Shown one piece after another: positions 44,428 to 53,393 of a stretch of 64,000 bases of DNA. The stretch is from Bacillus sp. FJAT-49711 (lineage in GTDB: Bacteria; Bacillota; Bacilli; Bacillales; Bacillaceae_C). A model generated the notes under the pieces. The model searched no databases. It was not told the DNA's origin and worked only from the letters and a program-made list of their open reading frames with translations. The stretch is taken from positions 248,001 to 312,000 of the forward strand of contig NZ_JAGYPL010000002.1 of assembly GCF_018343715.1 (NCBI RefSeq), written 5' to 3'. Both the position numbers and the translations under genes were made by a program. The first letter of the stretch is position 1. Each line of letters starts with the position of its first letter.

Positions 44428-45047
44428 TGGAACTAGTGATACATCGATATTTACCTCATACTACTGTAGAAGGACCAGGCAAAAGGTTTTGTCTATGGGT
44501 ACAAGGATGTTCAATTCGTTGTGAAGGATGCGGCATTCCTTGGACATGGTCTAAGAAAAGTGGCAAAACAATGAAAGTCGAAGAGCTTTTTAGAGAAATT
44601 AAAAAAAGCAAGGATGAAAATAATATAGAAGGTGTGACATTCTTGGGAGGCGAACCGTTTGATCAAGCGGAAGCTCTTGGGGAGTTGGCTCTTTTAGTCA
44701 AAAACCTTGGATTAACAGTCATGACATTTTCAGGCTACTTGTATGAAGATTTGCAAAAAAGAAACGCTGCCCTAAATCTACTTGCCAACACTGATTTATT
44801 AATTGATGGGCCATTCATAAAAGATAAGCTGGACTTAAGCCGTCCATGGGTTGGATCTTCAAATCAAAGATATCATTTTTTGACTGCCTCCTATAAGCAT
44901 TTAGAAAATAACTTAATGACAATCGGGAATAAAATTGAAATTCGCATTGGTGAAGATGGATCTGTGTCAGTCAATGGAATGGCAACACAACAAACATTAA
45001 GTGAGTTATTTGATAGGAAGGAATTTAGAAAAATAAAAAGCAAGTAA
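44427..45047 (+). CDS. Radical-SAM activating-enzyme-like protein with 4Fe-4S cluster
   Basis: The 206-residue protein has the short radical-SAM fold of NrdG-type activases. CSIRCEGC (Cys28, 32, 35) binds the 4Fe-4S cluster, with another Cys at 21; FLGGEPFDQ is the SAM-binding GGE motif. Later come MTFSGYLYEDL and DLLIDGPFIKDKLD, as in anaerobic ribonucleotide reductase activases. No glycyl-radical enzyme gene is adjacent, so the target is probably another operon product. The start overlaps the preceding stop by one base. It is the last gene of the operon; a 14-bp hairpin follows. Confidence 0.88.
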   Translation: MELVIHRYLPHTTVEGPGKRFCLWVQGCSIRCEGCGIPWTWSKKSGKTMKVEELFREIKKSKDENNIEGVTFLGGEPFDQAEALGELALLVKNLGLTVMTFSGYLYEDLQKRNAALNLLANTDLLIDGPFIKDKLDLSRPWVGSSNQRYHFLTASYKHLENNLMTIGNKIEIRIGEDGSVSVNGMATQQTLSELFDRKEFRKIKSK

Positions 45048-45103
45048 TTGGTATTATTATAGAAACTCATTAAATTTAACGGCATCATCTAATAAGATTT
45101 CGA

Positions 45104-45138
45104 ACGAGACCGCTTGGTTTAAGGCCAAGCGGTCTCGT
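45104..45138. terminator. Hairpin between convergent operons
   Basis: Perfect 14-bp stem ACGAGACCGCTTGG / CCAAGCGGTCTCGT with a 7-base loop. T tracts are poor, but it sits exactly between two convergent ends. Confidence 0.7.
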
Positions 45139-45141
45139 ACA

Positions 45142-47025
45142 TTAATCTATTGTAATAACACCTTCACTGCCTTGCTTTACACTGCCTTGTTTCTTTACAT
45201 TCAGCTTCGTTAAATTTGTAAAAATAACCGGAGTAATCTCTGATGTTGCATTGTTTTTGATGTAATCTAGATCAAATGTAAGAATTTCTTGACCCTTTGA
45301 TACACGGTCGCCTTCTTTTACATGAGAGGTAAAGCCTTCTCCTTTGAGGTTTACGGTATCAACTCCTACATGGATTAGGAATTCATATCCTTGTTTTGAT
45401 CTGATTCCAATGGCATGCTTTGTCGGGAATACACTTAAAATTTCTCCGTCAACCGGGGAGACGACCTTTCCATTTTCCGGGATAATCGCAAATCCATCTC
45501 CCATCATTTTCTCGGAAAAGACCTGATCTGGAACATCTGTTATTGGAATCACTTCTCCCGTAATAGGCATAACAAAATCATTTTCTTTTATTGGTAAAAG
45601 GCTATTCGTATCAACAGGATCATCACAAGACTCAGATTCGGTAAACTTCACATGATCCATATCCATCTTCTTCATAGCGTCCGCTACGAATTCCACATCA
45701 GTTCCGACAACGACTTGTAAATTTGTTTTGCTTAATTTCGATATTCCTTTGGCGCCATGCGCTTTTAAAGAGCTATCCTGCACCTTATCCATATCTCTTA
45801 TATTGAGACGGAGGCGGGTTGTACAGTTATCGATAGCCGTAATATTATCTCGGCCGCCTAGATCTTGGATGAATTGATATGCCATCCGCTCATATTTATT
45901 ACCAGTCGGACTTACAATATCATCCTCTTCAATAATCTCTTCATCCTCACGCCCCGGAGTTTTAAGATTTAACGCTTTAATTAAAAGATAGAAAATGATG
46001 AAATAGACAGCCGCGTATATGAGCCCAATTAATAATAGGAGCCATGGTTTTGTTGCGATATTAAAGTTTAGTAAATAATCAATGCCGCCTGCTGAAAATG
46101 TAAAGCCGTCTTTTATTCCAAGTGTCGTCGTCAGCCATAATGATATTCCTGTTAAAACGGCGTGAACTCCGTATAAAAGCGGCGCTACATACATGAAGGA
46201 AAATTCAATCGGTTCTGTAATCCCTGTTATAAAGGAAGTAAGTGCGAGACTGATAAACATCCCAAAAACGGCTTTCCTTCGCTCCGGTTTTGCTGCTGCA
46301 ATAATGGCAAAAGCGGCCGCTGGAAGTCCAAACATCATGACTGGGAAGAACCCTGTCATGTACGTTCCAGCTGATGGGTCCCCAGCAAAAAATCTTGCAA
46401 TGTCTCCTGTTTTTTCGTTAAATTCACCAAATTGGAACCAAAATAAATTATTTAATACGTGGTGAAGGCCAAGTGGAATGAGCAATCGATTGAAAAACCC
46501 GAATAGTCCTGCTCCTGCAGCACCAAGGCCAATAATCCAGTTTCCTAAACCATCGATGGCATTTTGAATGGGCGGCCATCCAAATCCAGCAATAAACGCC
46601 AATACAACCATAACGAGAGAAGTAATGATCGGTACAAAGCGGCGTCCGCCAAAGAATCCAAGCCAATCGGGCAGCTTTATATCGTGAAAGCGATTATATA
46701 AAGAACCTGCGATGATACCGGCAATAATCCCGCCAAGAACTCCCATATTAATTGTTTCGTTTAGTGCCTTTGCGCCTTCAGTCAGTACTAAATAACCGAT
46801 AGCGCCCGCTAAAGCAGCGGCTCCATTACTATCCTTAGCGAAGCCAATCGCGACTCCAATGGCAAATATTAAGGCTAAATTATCAAAAACGGCGTTTCCA
46901 GAGTTGGCAAGAAACGGAATGTCCAATAAATCAGGTTGTCCAAAACGCAAAAGCAAACCTGCCGCTGGCAAAACCGCAATTGGAAGCATTAATGCTTTAC
47001 CAATCCGTTGTAAAAATCCTAACAT
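45142..47025 (-). CDS. nagE: PTS permease EIICBA, N-acetylglucosamine type
   Basis: A 627-residue fused phosphotransferase permease that imports and phosphorylates an amino sugar or glucose-type sugar. The IIC membrane domain (about 1-375) starts [20 protein letters not shown] and has [13 protein letters not shown] and [13 protein letters not shown]. The IIB domain has the phospho-Cys in [10 protein letters not shown] (about 420), and the IIA domain the phospho-His in [13 protein letters not shown] (about 560). Domain order and IIC signatures favour N-acetylglucosamine over glucose. RBS AGGAGGAGAATC. Monocistronic; no nagA/B genes or GntR regulator nearby. Confidence 0.92.
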   Translation of the reverse strand: MLGFLQRIGKALMLPIAVLPAAGLLLRFGQPDLLDIPFLANSGNAVFDNLALIFAIGVAIGFAKDSNGAAALAGAIGYLVLTEGAKALNETINMGVLGGIIAGIIAGSLYNRFHDIKLPDWLGFFGGRRFVPIITSLVMVVLAFIAGFGWPPIQNAIDGLGNWIIGLGAAGAGLFGFFNRLLIPLGLHHVLNNLFWFQFGEFNEKTGDIARFFAGDPSAGTYMTGFFPVMMFGLPAAAFAIIAAAKPERRKAVFGMFISLALTSFITGITEPIEFSFMYVAPLLYGVHAVLTGISLWLTTTLGIKDGFTFSAGGIDYLLNFNIATKPWLLLLIGLIYAAVYFIIFYLLIKALNLKTPGREDEEIIEEDDIVSPTGNKYERMAYQFIQDLGGRDNITAIDNCTTRLRLNIRDMDKVQDSSLKAHGAKGISKLSKTNLQVVVGTDVEFVADAMKKMDMDHVKFTESESCDDPVDTNSLLPIKENDFVMPITGEVIPITDVPDQVFSEKMMGDGFAIIPENGKVVSPVDGEILSVFPTKHAIGIRSKQGYEFLIHVGVDTVNLKGEGFTSHVKEGDRVSKGQEILTFDLDYIKNNATSEITPVIFTNLTKLNVKKQGSVKQGSEGVITID

Positions 47026-47217
47026 AAATGATTCTCCTCCTATTTTAGTATGTATTGAAAGCTCTAATCAGTAGGTATGTCATTTCTTTACCCCAATTCC
47101 CTATTTAATATCGTTGTGAAATTGCAAGGTGACATAATTTTAAGATATTTTGCCAATAATTAACTAAATATATTCAGCGAAGTGTAAATGGACTATTTAT
47201 TGTCGATTTGCTTTCAT

Positions 47218-47250
47218 GAAAAAAACACTGAACATAAGCTTCAGTGTTTA
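47218..47250 (-). terminator. Terminator of the nsrR gene
   Basis: AAACACTGAA / TTCAGTGTTT with a 6-base loop, followed by seven Ts on the minus strand. Confidence 0.88.
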
Positions 47251-47253
47251 ATA

Positions 47254-47715
47254 TCATTTTATTGTTGTAAGCTCAGTGTCTTCAATTCCCAATAGCGCCC
47301 GATAGGCCTGTGGCTGGACGATGATGTCGGCCAAAGTGTATTTATCTAAAACAGACAAGTAAGCTGCAAGTGCTTCGTAAAGGATATGCTTTAATCCGCA
47401 AACAGGCGAAATAGTACAATATGCATCTCCTTTTTCAAAACACGGGACGAGTTGAAAATCTTCCTCTGTTTTTCTGACAATTGCTCCAATATTAATTTCA
47501 CCTGGGGCAACAGCTAATTTAATCCCACCGCCGCGTCCTCGGATTGTCTTAATCACTCCCATTTTCCCAAGTTCATGAATAATTTTTGTTAAATGGTTTT
47601 TCGAAATATGGTAAGCCTCGGCAATTTCAGAAATAGTAGAAAGAGCATCGTGAGGCTTGGATGCAAGAAAAATAAGGACTCTTAAGGAGTAATCTGTATA
47701 ATTCGTTAGTCTCAT
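47254..47715 (-). CDS. nsrR: Rrf2-family nitric-oxide-sensing repressor NsrR
   Basis: A 153-residue Rrf2 regulator starting MRLTNYTDYSLRVLIFLA. The winged helix is TISEIAEAYHISKNHLTKII with RGRGGGIKLA as the wing. Three cluster cysteines (Cys92, 100, 106: PCFEKGDAYC and SPVCGLK) match NsrR, which holds a 4Fe-4S cluster and is released from DNA by nitric oxide. It faces the flavohemoglobin gene hmp, its classic target, across 200 bases containing an NsrR-type site. The missing upstream box looks complete, with a good ribosome binding site (AGTAGGTGAAGAC). Confidence 0.95.
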   Translation of the reverse strand: MRLTNYTDYSLRVLIFLASKPHDALSTISEIAEAYHISKNHLTKIIHELGKMGVIKTIRGRGGGIKLAVAPGEINIGAIVRKTEEDFQLVPCFEKGDAYCTISPVCGLKHILYEALAAYLSVLDKYTLADIIVQPQAYRALLGIEDTELTTIK

Positions 47716-47781
47716 GTCTTCACCTACTTGGGTTCATTATACAATTTCTGTGATAAAAGGTTAAACGGATTTGCTAAAGTT

Positions 47782-47797
47782 TGTTCAATATTGAACA
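47782..47797. promoter_or_regulatory. 16-bp palindrome in the nsrR-hmp intergenic region
   Basis: TGTTCAATATTGAACA is a perfect palindrome 67 bases upstream of nsrR. It differs from the NsrR-type site next to hmp, so it may be a second operator. Confidence 0.5.
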
Positions 47798-47844
47798 TTT
47801 AAAGTAATTTTTGTGACAGTTTTTTTAAAGCTTCCTTGAGAGGA

Positions 47845-47900
47845 TTGTTAAAAACGGATTGTAGGGTTTAACATTAAAGATGTATTTAAAATATATGTTT
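47845..47900 (+). promoter_or_regulatory. hmp promoter and NsrR operator
   Basis: A possible -35 TTGTTA (47845-47850) and -10 TAACAT (47869-47874) are 18 bases apart. The stretch 47877-47900 begins AAGATGTATTTAAAATATAT, close to the NsrR consensus AAGATGyATTTAAAATrCAT. It covers the expected transcription start and ends just before AAAGGGG. Confidence 0.65.
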
Positions 47901-47914
47901 AAAGGGGTTTTAAA

Positions 47915-49135
47915 ATGGCACTCTCAAAAAGAACGATAGATATTATTAAATCTACTGTCCCTGCTTTAGAAGTACATGGTGTTCAAATCACGAGTGTTTT
48001 CTATAAAAAAATGTTTTCCGCTCATCCGGAATTATTAAATATATTCAATCATGCAAATCAATCGCAAGGTCGTCAGCAAACTGCACTTGCGAATATGGTC
48101 TATACGGCAGCAAAACATATTGATCAATTAGAAAATATTCTTCCAGCTGTTCAACAAGTCGCATATAAACATCGTGGGCTAGGAGTTAAACCTGAACATT
48201 ATCCGATTGTTGGGAAGTTCCTGCTTTTGGCGATTGAGGAGGTACTTGGTGAGGCGGCAACGGACGAAATATTGGAAGCATGGGGAGAAGCGTATGGCTT
48301 CATAGCTCAAGCATTTATTGACCTTGAAGATGGACTATATGAAGAAGCAAAAAACCAAGCAGGCGGTTGGGATGGATTCAAGGACTTTGAAGTAATCGAC
48401 AAGGTAGAAGAAAGTGAAGTGATCACTTCTTTATATTTAAAACCTTCGGATGGGAAGCCTATTCCAGTATTTAAACCAGGACAATATATTACAGTTCGAG
48501 TTAGTATTCCAGGTGAGCACTATAAGCTAAATCGTCAATATAGCCTTTCCATTGCCCCTGGCAAGGAATACTTCAGGATTTCAGTTAAGAAGGAAACAGA
48601 TTTTGTTCCTAATGGTAAAGTATCGAATTACTTGCATGATCATGTGTTGGTAGGAGATAAACTTGAAGTTAGTGCTCCTGCAGGCGACTTCCATTTAAAT
48701 GAACAGGAAGACGCCCCCATCGCATTAATTAGCGGTGGAGTAGGATTAACACCGATGATGAGCATGCTTGATGCATTAGTGCAATCTAATTGTAAAAGAA
48801 AAGTGACTTACATCCATTCAGCTAGAAATGAAGGGGTTCATGCATTTGCAGAAGATGTACGTCATTTGATTTCCCAATTGGAAAATGGCGACTTTTATTT
48901 TGGTTACGAAAAACCAATGGATCGGAATGGAAACCATCACTTTACTGGATATATTACGAAAGAATTTTTGCAAAATAAAATGGATGAAAATACAGTCTGC
49001 TATGTTTGCGGACCAGTTCCATTTTTAAAAGCAGTTGTGAACATTCTAGAAGAACTGGGTCTTCCAGAAAACAATATTCGATATGAATTTTTTGGACCAG
49101 CAATGCAATTACAAAAAGAAAAAGCTACTGTTTAA
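47915..49135 (+). CDS. hmp: Flavohemoglobin (nitric oxide dioxygenase)
   Basis: The 406-residue protein oxidises nitric oxide to nitrate using O2 and NAD(P)H. The globin domain (1-145) has the proximal His in VAYKHRGLGVKPEHY (His86). The FAD domain (about 155-260) has RQYSLS, and the NAD domain (about 265-400) has LISGGVGLTPMMSM and CYVCGPVPFLKAV. Full length. AAAGGGGTTTTAAA precedes the ATG. It is divergent from nsrR with an NsrR-type operator over its start, so it should be induced by nitric oxide or nitrite stress. Confidence 0.97.
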   Translation: MALSKRTIDIIKSTVPALEVHGVQITSVFYKKMFSAHPELLNIFNHANQSQGRQQTALANMVYTAAKHIDQLENILPAVQQVAYKHRGLGVKPEHYPIVGKFLLLAIEEVLGEAATDEILEAWGEAYGFIAQAFIDLEDGLYEEAKNQAGGWDGFKDFEVIDKVEESEVITSLYLKPSDGKPIPVFKPGQYITVRVSIPGEHYKLNRQYSLSIAPGKEYFRISVKKETDFVPNGKVSNYLHDHVLVGDKLEVSAPAGDFHLNEQEDAPIALISGGVGLTPMMSMLDALVQSNCKRKVTYIHSARNEGVHAFAEDVRHLISQLENGDFYFGYEKPMDRNGNHHFTGYITKEFLQNKMDENTVCYVCGPVPFLKAVVNILEELGLPENNIRYEFFGPAMQLQKEKATV

Positions 49136-49137
49136 GT

Positions 49138-49187
49138 TAAGGCTGTCTCAAGGAGGAGATGAATTCCTCAATTGAGATAGCTTTTTT
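49138..49187 (+). terminator. Terminator of hmp
   Basis: AAGGCTGTCTCAA pairs with TTGAGATAGCTTTTT (one G-U), inner GAGGAGATGAATTCCTC, then six Ts. Confidence 0.88.
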
Positions 49188-49264
49188 GTTTGTGAAGATC
49201 GACTAGCAATCGTCCTGACCTTCTATAATAAGGAATCTTGTTCGCCTTGCAGATTCAGTTCAGG

Positions 49265-49278
49265 TTACAAAAATGTAA
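49265..49278 (+). promoter_or_regulatory. BceR-type operator upstream of the BceAB-like transporter
   Basis: TTACA (49265-49269), four As, TGTAA (49274-49278) matches the TnACA-N4-TGTAA inverted repeat described for BceR-like regulators. TGTAAGGA recurs 20 bases downstream. Confidence 0.65.
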
Positions 49279-49368
49279 GGATGGAGGATAAATTGTAAGG
49301 ATAAGTTATGGTTGCACCTCTTCGTTTCTTTTATAGTTAGACATATAAGATAAACGAGGGTGGATGGA

Positions 49369-50145
49369 ATGAAAAATCATATTGTATTAGAGGCTGCAAA
49401 TATAAAAAAGGTTTTTGGATCAAAGGGAAACATTCAAACGGCATTGGATGATATCGAGCTAGACATATATAAAGGCGAATTTGTAGGAATTATGGGGCCA
49501 TCTGGTGCAGGGAAATCAACACTATTAAATGTGTTATCAACCATTGATGCTCCAACTTCAGGTGAAATAAAGATTGATGGGGAAAGTATCCTCAAATTTA
49601 AAGAAGAAGATTTGGCTGATTTTAGAAGGGACAAATTGGGTTTTATTTTTCAGGATTACAACTTAATTGATACCCTAACTGTAAAAGAAAATATTATCCT
49701 TCCGCTTTCTTTAGCGAATGTGTCGGTTGATAAAATCGAAAATACAGTAACTGAAGTATCTAAAGCGCTTGGAATTGAAGGGATTTTACAATCTTATCCT
49801 TATAACATTTCAGGAGGGCAGCAGCAAAGAACGGCAACAGCTAGAGCGATTATTACGAATCCTAGCCTAATATTTGCAGATGAACCGACAGGAGCACTTG
49901 ATTCGAAATCGGCCTATATGCTGCTCGGAACACTCTCCGATTTAAACGAACAAGAGAAAGCCACAATCTTAATGGTCACCCACGATGCATATGCAGCAAG
50001 CTTTAGCAGTCGGGTTTTATTTATTAAAGATGGGTCGATTTTCACCGAAATCAGGAAGGGAGAGCGCAGCCGCAAGCAATTTTTTGGGCAAATCATTGAT
50101 ATCCTCGCTACCCTTGGAGGAGGTGGACATCATGACGTTATTTAG
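49369..50145 (+). CDS. BceA-type ABC transporter ATPase
   Basis: The 258-residue ATPase belongs to the MacB/BceA group that powers removal or sensing of cell-wall-targeting peptides such as bacitracin. It has GPSGAGKST Walker A, ISGGQQQRTATARAI signature, LIFADEPTGALDSKS Walker B and VTHDAYAASFSSRVLF. Start: GAGGGTGG before ATG 49369 rather than the GTG three codons earlier. The C-terminus overlaps the permease gene by 14 bases. A BceR-type site lies 90 bases upstream and the BceRS genes face it downstream, a full detoxification module. Confidence 0.94.
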   Translation: MKNHIVLEAANIKKVFGSKGNIQTALDDIELDIYKGEFVGIMGPSGAGKSTLLNVLSTIDAPTSGEIKIDGESILKFKEEDLADFRRDKLGFIFQDYNLIDTLTVKENIILPLSLANVSVDKIENTVTEVSKALGIEGILQSYPYNISGGQQQRTATARAIITNPSLIFADEPTGALDSKSAYMLLGTLSDLNEQEKATILMVTHDAYAASFSSRVLFIKDGSIFTEIRKGERSRKQFFGQIIDILATLGGGGHHDVI

Positions 50146-52048
50146 CCTTGCCAAAAAGAATATTAAAATGAATACGAAGCACTACTTGCTTTACTTTTAC
50201 CCGATGGTATTCAGTATCGTAATTTATTTTACATTCGTTTCACTCCAGTACAATAAGCAAATTAACGAATCAGCGACAGTCCTTGGGAAAGTTCAGCCAG
50301 CTTTTATGGCTGCCTCAGGTTTGTTGTTGCTATTTTCAGCGATTTTTATATGGTATTCAAATGATTTTTTTATAAGAAAACGAAAAAAAGAGGTCGCTTT
50401 ATATTCATTGTTTGGGATGCGAAAGAAGCAGGTTGCGAAGCTCTTATTTTATGAAAACCTCATAATGGGAATCATGGCTCTTGGGATTGGAATGATGATT
50501 GGCGTCCTTTTATCTAAGCTTTTTATGATGCTTTTGATAAGGCTAATGGGGTTTTCAATCCTCGCTAACTTTGAAATATCATCTGGGGCGGTTATTCAAA
50601 CGTTAGTCGTTTTCGTTGTGATCATTTTCGTGACATCTATTCATAATTACCGGATGATATACCGATATACATTATTGGATTTACTAAAAGCAGATAAGCA
50701 AGGGGAAAAACAGCTCAAAGTATCAAAAGCGGGTGCTATAGCATCACTATTGGCCCTCGGGATAGGATATTATGTTTTACTACAACCAAGTCATTCTTCT
50801 ATATATAAGGAATACGGCTTCGTTGCCGTTCTATTTTCCTTGTTCATGATTTTAATAGGTTCTTTTCTTTTTATTCGCTCTGTTTTTGCAGTTATGTTAG
50901 AAAGAATGATGAATGCAAAGGGGCTTTATTTTAAAGGTACGAATTTAATCAGTGTTTCTCATCTTTGTTTTCGAATGAAAGGAAACACGCTCATCTTATC
51001 TATGATTGCTTTATTAAGCACAGTGACGCTTTTTGCGCTAGGGACCATTTTTAGCTTACATCATAATTTAACAGCAACGGCTCAAAGGAATTATCCGTTA
51101 AGTCTCATGTATACTTCGCAAAGTAAAGAGGTGGACGCGGAAGTCGCAATTTTAATTAAGGAAAGCGGAGAACATCCCATCATTTTTTCGGATCGTATAG
51201 AGTATTTACAAGTAGAAGGTGATCTATCAGAAACGGGAAGATGGCCAGATCAGTTTCCAATTATGCTTTTATCAGAAAAGGAATATCAACGATTAGCTGA
51301 GAAAGTAGGAGACTATGGTGCGGGCATTGAAAAAGATGAAGCCATTGTTTTTAATGATGGAAATATCAATCAGCACGCTGACCCTTATACAGGTAAAACG
51401 ATTTCGATAATGAATCAGAATTTTACGATTCAAAGATACGAACAGAAGGCGATGTTAAATCAAAGTTATTATATGTTTCCAATGGTCATCGATGATGCCA
51501 ACTATCAGCTGATTAAAGAGAATGGTAATGTAAAAGAATTGCAAATCTATAAATTGAAAAATGAAAAGTCAATGGAAACGTTAATGGGAAATATTGAAGA
51601 AGTGGTATTGAATGATGTTCACGGTGAGTATGATTCTTTCTTATTTTCTTCCTTTTTTCTTGAGTATCAGAAAGGGACCCAAACTTACGGGTTGCTTATT
51701 TTCATAGGAGGATTTTTAGGAATTGTATTTTTGCTGGCCACTGGAAGCATGCTGCATTACAAACAGTTAACCGAAGCTACAGCCGATCAAGGACGTTATC
51801 AAGTACTTAGTAAAATTGGAATGAGCCGCAAGCAAATTCGAATAACAGTAGCCAAGCAATTATTGCCTGTTTTTTTACTTCCGCTAGTGATTGCCATTCC
51901 TAATAGTTCATTCTTAATAACGGCGCTTGCTAGGTTTTCAGAAATTAATATGCTTCTGCCATTTTTAGGCACAATCGCGATATATATCACAATTTATTCC
52001 ATTTACTATTTGATGACTGTTAGAAAATATAACATGATTGTGAATTAG
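50132..52048 (+). CDS. BceB-type permease (FtsX family, large outer domain)
   Basis: The 638-residue permease has ten predicted membrane helices and one large extracytoplasmic domain between helices 7 and 8 (about 305-535), the hallmark of BceB-type transporters. It begins MTLFSLAKKNIKMNTKHYLL behind CTTGGAGGAGGTGGACATC. It has the FtsX motif FIRKRKKEVALYSLFGMRKKQ. An upstream in-frame start inside the ATPase gene has no ribosome binding site. Such permeases sense the antimicrobial peptide and signal to a kinase with almost no outer domain, which is present at 52383. The specific peptide is unknown. Confidence 0.93.
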   Translation: MTLFSLAKKNIKMNTKHYLLYFYPMVFSIVIYFTFVSLQYNKQINESATVLGKVQPAFMAASGLLLLFSAIFIWYSNDFFIRKRKKEVALYSLFGMRKKQVAKLLFYENLIMGIMALGIGMMIGVLLSKLFMMLLIRLMGFSILANFEISSGAVIQTLVVFVVIIFVTSIHNYRMIYRYTLLDLLKADKQGEKQLKVSKAGAIASLLALGIGYYVLLQPSHSSIYKEYGFVAVLFSLFMILIGSFLFIRSVFAVMLERMMNAKGLYFKGTNLISVSHLCFRMKGNTLILSMIALLSTVTLFALGTIFSLHHNLTATAQRNYPLSLMYTSQSKEVDAEVAILIKESGEHPIIFSDRIEYLQVEGDLSETGRWPDQFPIMLLSEKEYQRLAEKVGDYGAGIEKDEAIVFNDGNINQHADPYTGKTISIMNQNFTIQRYEQKAMLNQSYYMFPMVIDDANYQLIKENGNVKELQIYKLKNEKSMETLMGNIEEVVLNDVHGEYDSFLFSSFFLEYQKGTQTYGLLIFIGGFLGIVFLLATGSMLHYKQLTEATADQGRYQVLSKIGMSRKQIRITVAKQLLPVFLLPLVIAIPNSSFLITALARFSEINMLLPFLGTIAIYITIYSIYYLMTVRKYNMIVN

Positions 52049-52110
52049 TAAATAGCTCATATCGGCTGACGCATCTAATAGAACTGCCGAATAATCTGAT
52101 AGACCACTTA

Positions 52111-52315
52111 AAACGGCTAATAGAATTGAATAACGGCTAATAGGATGTTCGAAACGGCTAATAGAATCGGATAACGGCTAATAGGATGTTCGAAACGGCT
52201 AATAGAATCGGATAACGGCTAATAGGATGTTCGAAACGGCTAATAGAATCGGGTAACGGCTAATAGGATGTTCGAAATGGCTTATAGAATCTGACAACGG
52301 CTAATAAAGTCTCCA
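52111..52315. repeat. Tandem array, five 41-bp units made of two about 20-bp half-units
   Basis: Units start at 52111, 52152, 52193, 52234 and 52275. Each holds AACGGCTAATAGAATCGG and then AACGGCTAATAGGATGTTCG, so CGGCTAATA recurs about ten times. The last unit is the most divergent. Looser relatives flank it (CGGCTGACGCATCTAATAG near 52065, TGGCTGATGGAATC near 52341). No spacers, so not CRISPR. It lies between the convergent bceB and kinase genes. Confidence 0.93.
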
Positions 52316-52360
52316 AAATTTTTAAATAGAGTTTCATAAATGGCTGATGGAATCAATTTT

Positions 52361-52391
52361 AAGAAAAGGACGTGATGCCGCATCACGTCCT
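52361..52391 (-). terminator. Terminator overlapping the end of the BceS-like gene
   Basis: AGGACGTGATG / CATCACGTCCT with a 2-base loop, followed on the minus strand by TTTTCTT. The kinase stop codon lies inside the stem. Confidence 0.8.
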
Positions 52392-53393
52392 AATTAAGTA
52401 TTCTTCTCTTAACAAATCGACTGTTCTTGAAAAAGAAATTGAGGCCTCGGTATAATTCCCTTCCACTGAATGAAGGGTGAGCTGATGCCCTAATTTGGAT
52501 GCGATCCTGTTTGCGAGATACAGCCCCACTCCAGTTGAGGCAGCAATTTGTCTGCCATTTTTTCCTGTAAAACCTTTCTGGAAAACTCTTGGCAAATCTT
52601 CTGCAGCAATCCCAATACCGTTGTCGCGGATTACAATTCTTCTTTCTTTTTGTTGAATTTGAACTGAAATCATCCCGCCAACTTCGGTATATTTTAATGA
52701 ATTTGATAAAAATTGATTAAGGATAAATAGAAGTCCTTTTTTATCTGTTAAGACTTCTAATAAAGCTAGATCCAATTCAAGCTTTACTTTTTTAGACAAA
52801 AATAATTTCCGATTCCCTTTTATTGCTTCCTTTATTATTTGTTCAATGTTCCATTCTTGAATGAAATAATCCTTGCTGAAATCACTTGTTCTATTATAAT
52901 AAAGAGCTTGATCGACCAGATGCTCAATCTTATCAATTTCCTCTTCCATGCTATTTGGTATTTGTTCTGTCTCAATCATCATTTTCGTAACAGAGATCGG
53001 TGTTTTGATTTCATGTACCCATGATGTCATATACTCATGCCATTCTTTTTGTTCATTATGAATTTGTTCGAGCTTTTTCTCATATTGATCCTTTTGAATG
53101 TGTAGTAGTTGAGTCCATAATCTTATTTCGGATGTGTGAGTTTGTAAGGGTTCTATAATATATCCTGAATGGACTTTTTCATTTGCATCACGATAGAATG
53201 ATTTTTTCTTGCGGAAATCAAATAATAAATAAATCGAAAAAAGTAAGATTAATATGAACAATAAATACAGAAGATTGTTTATATGTATGTGAATGTTTGG
53301 ATCCAACCAGATGATGACTGTTGTGGTTGCCAAGCTAAAGAAAAAAACAAGCAAAAGCGACAGATGGTCAGAAAGGTAGTTTTTCCAAGTCAT
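52383..53393 (-). CDS. BceS-type sensor histidine kinase
   Basis: A 336-residue intramembrane-sensing kinase. Two membrane helices (about 12-30 and 39-58) are separated by only a few residues. No HAMP domain is evident. The phospho-His is in SWVHEIKTPISVTKM (His127), and the ATPase part has ILNQFLSNSLKYTE, IRDNGIGI and STGVGLYLAN. Kinases of this kind receive the signal from their BceAB transporter, encoded convergently at 49369-52048. It overlaps the regulator gene by 4 bases (ATGA). Confidence 0.94.
   Translation of the reverse strand: MTWKNYLSDHLSLLLVFFFSLATTTVIIWLDPNIHIHINNLLYLLFILILLFSIYLLFDFRKKKSFYRDANEKVHSGYIIEPLQTHTSEIRLWTQLLHIQKDQYEKKLEQIHNEQKEWHEYMTSWVHEIKTPISVTKMMIETEQIPNSMEEEIDKIEHLVDQALYYNRTSDFSKDYFIQEWNIEQIIKEAIKGNRKLFLSKKVKLELDLALLEVLTDKKGLLFILNQFLSNSLKYTEVGGMISVQIQQKERRIVIRDNGIGIAAEDLPRVFQKGFTGKNGRQIAASTGVGLYLANRIASKLGHQLTLHSVEGNYTEASISFSRTVDLLREEYLIRT

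Noticed and set aside
52111-52315. CRISPR array
   Set aside because: The repeated units alternate with near-copies of themselves, not with unique spacers.
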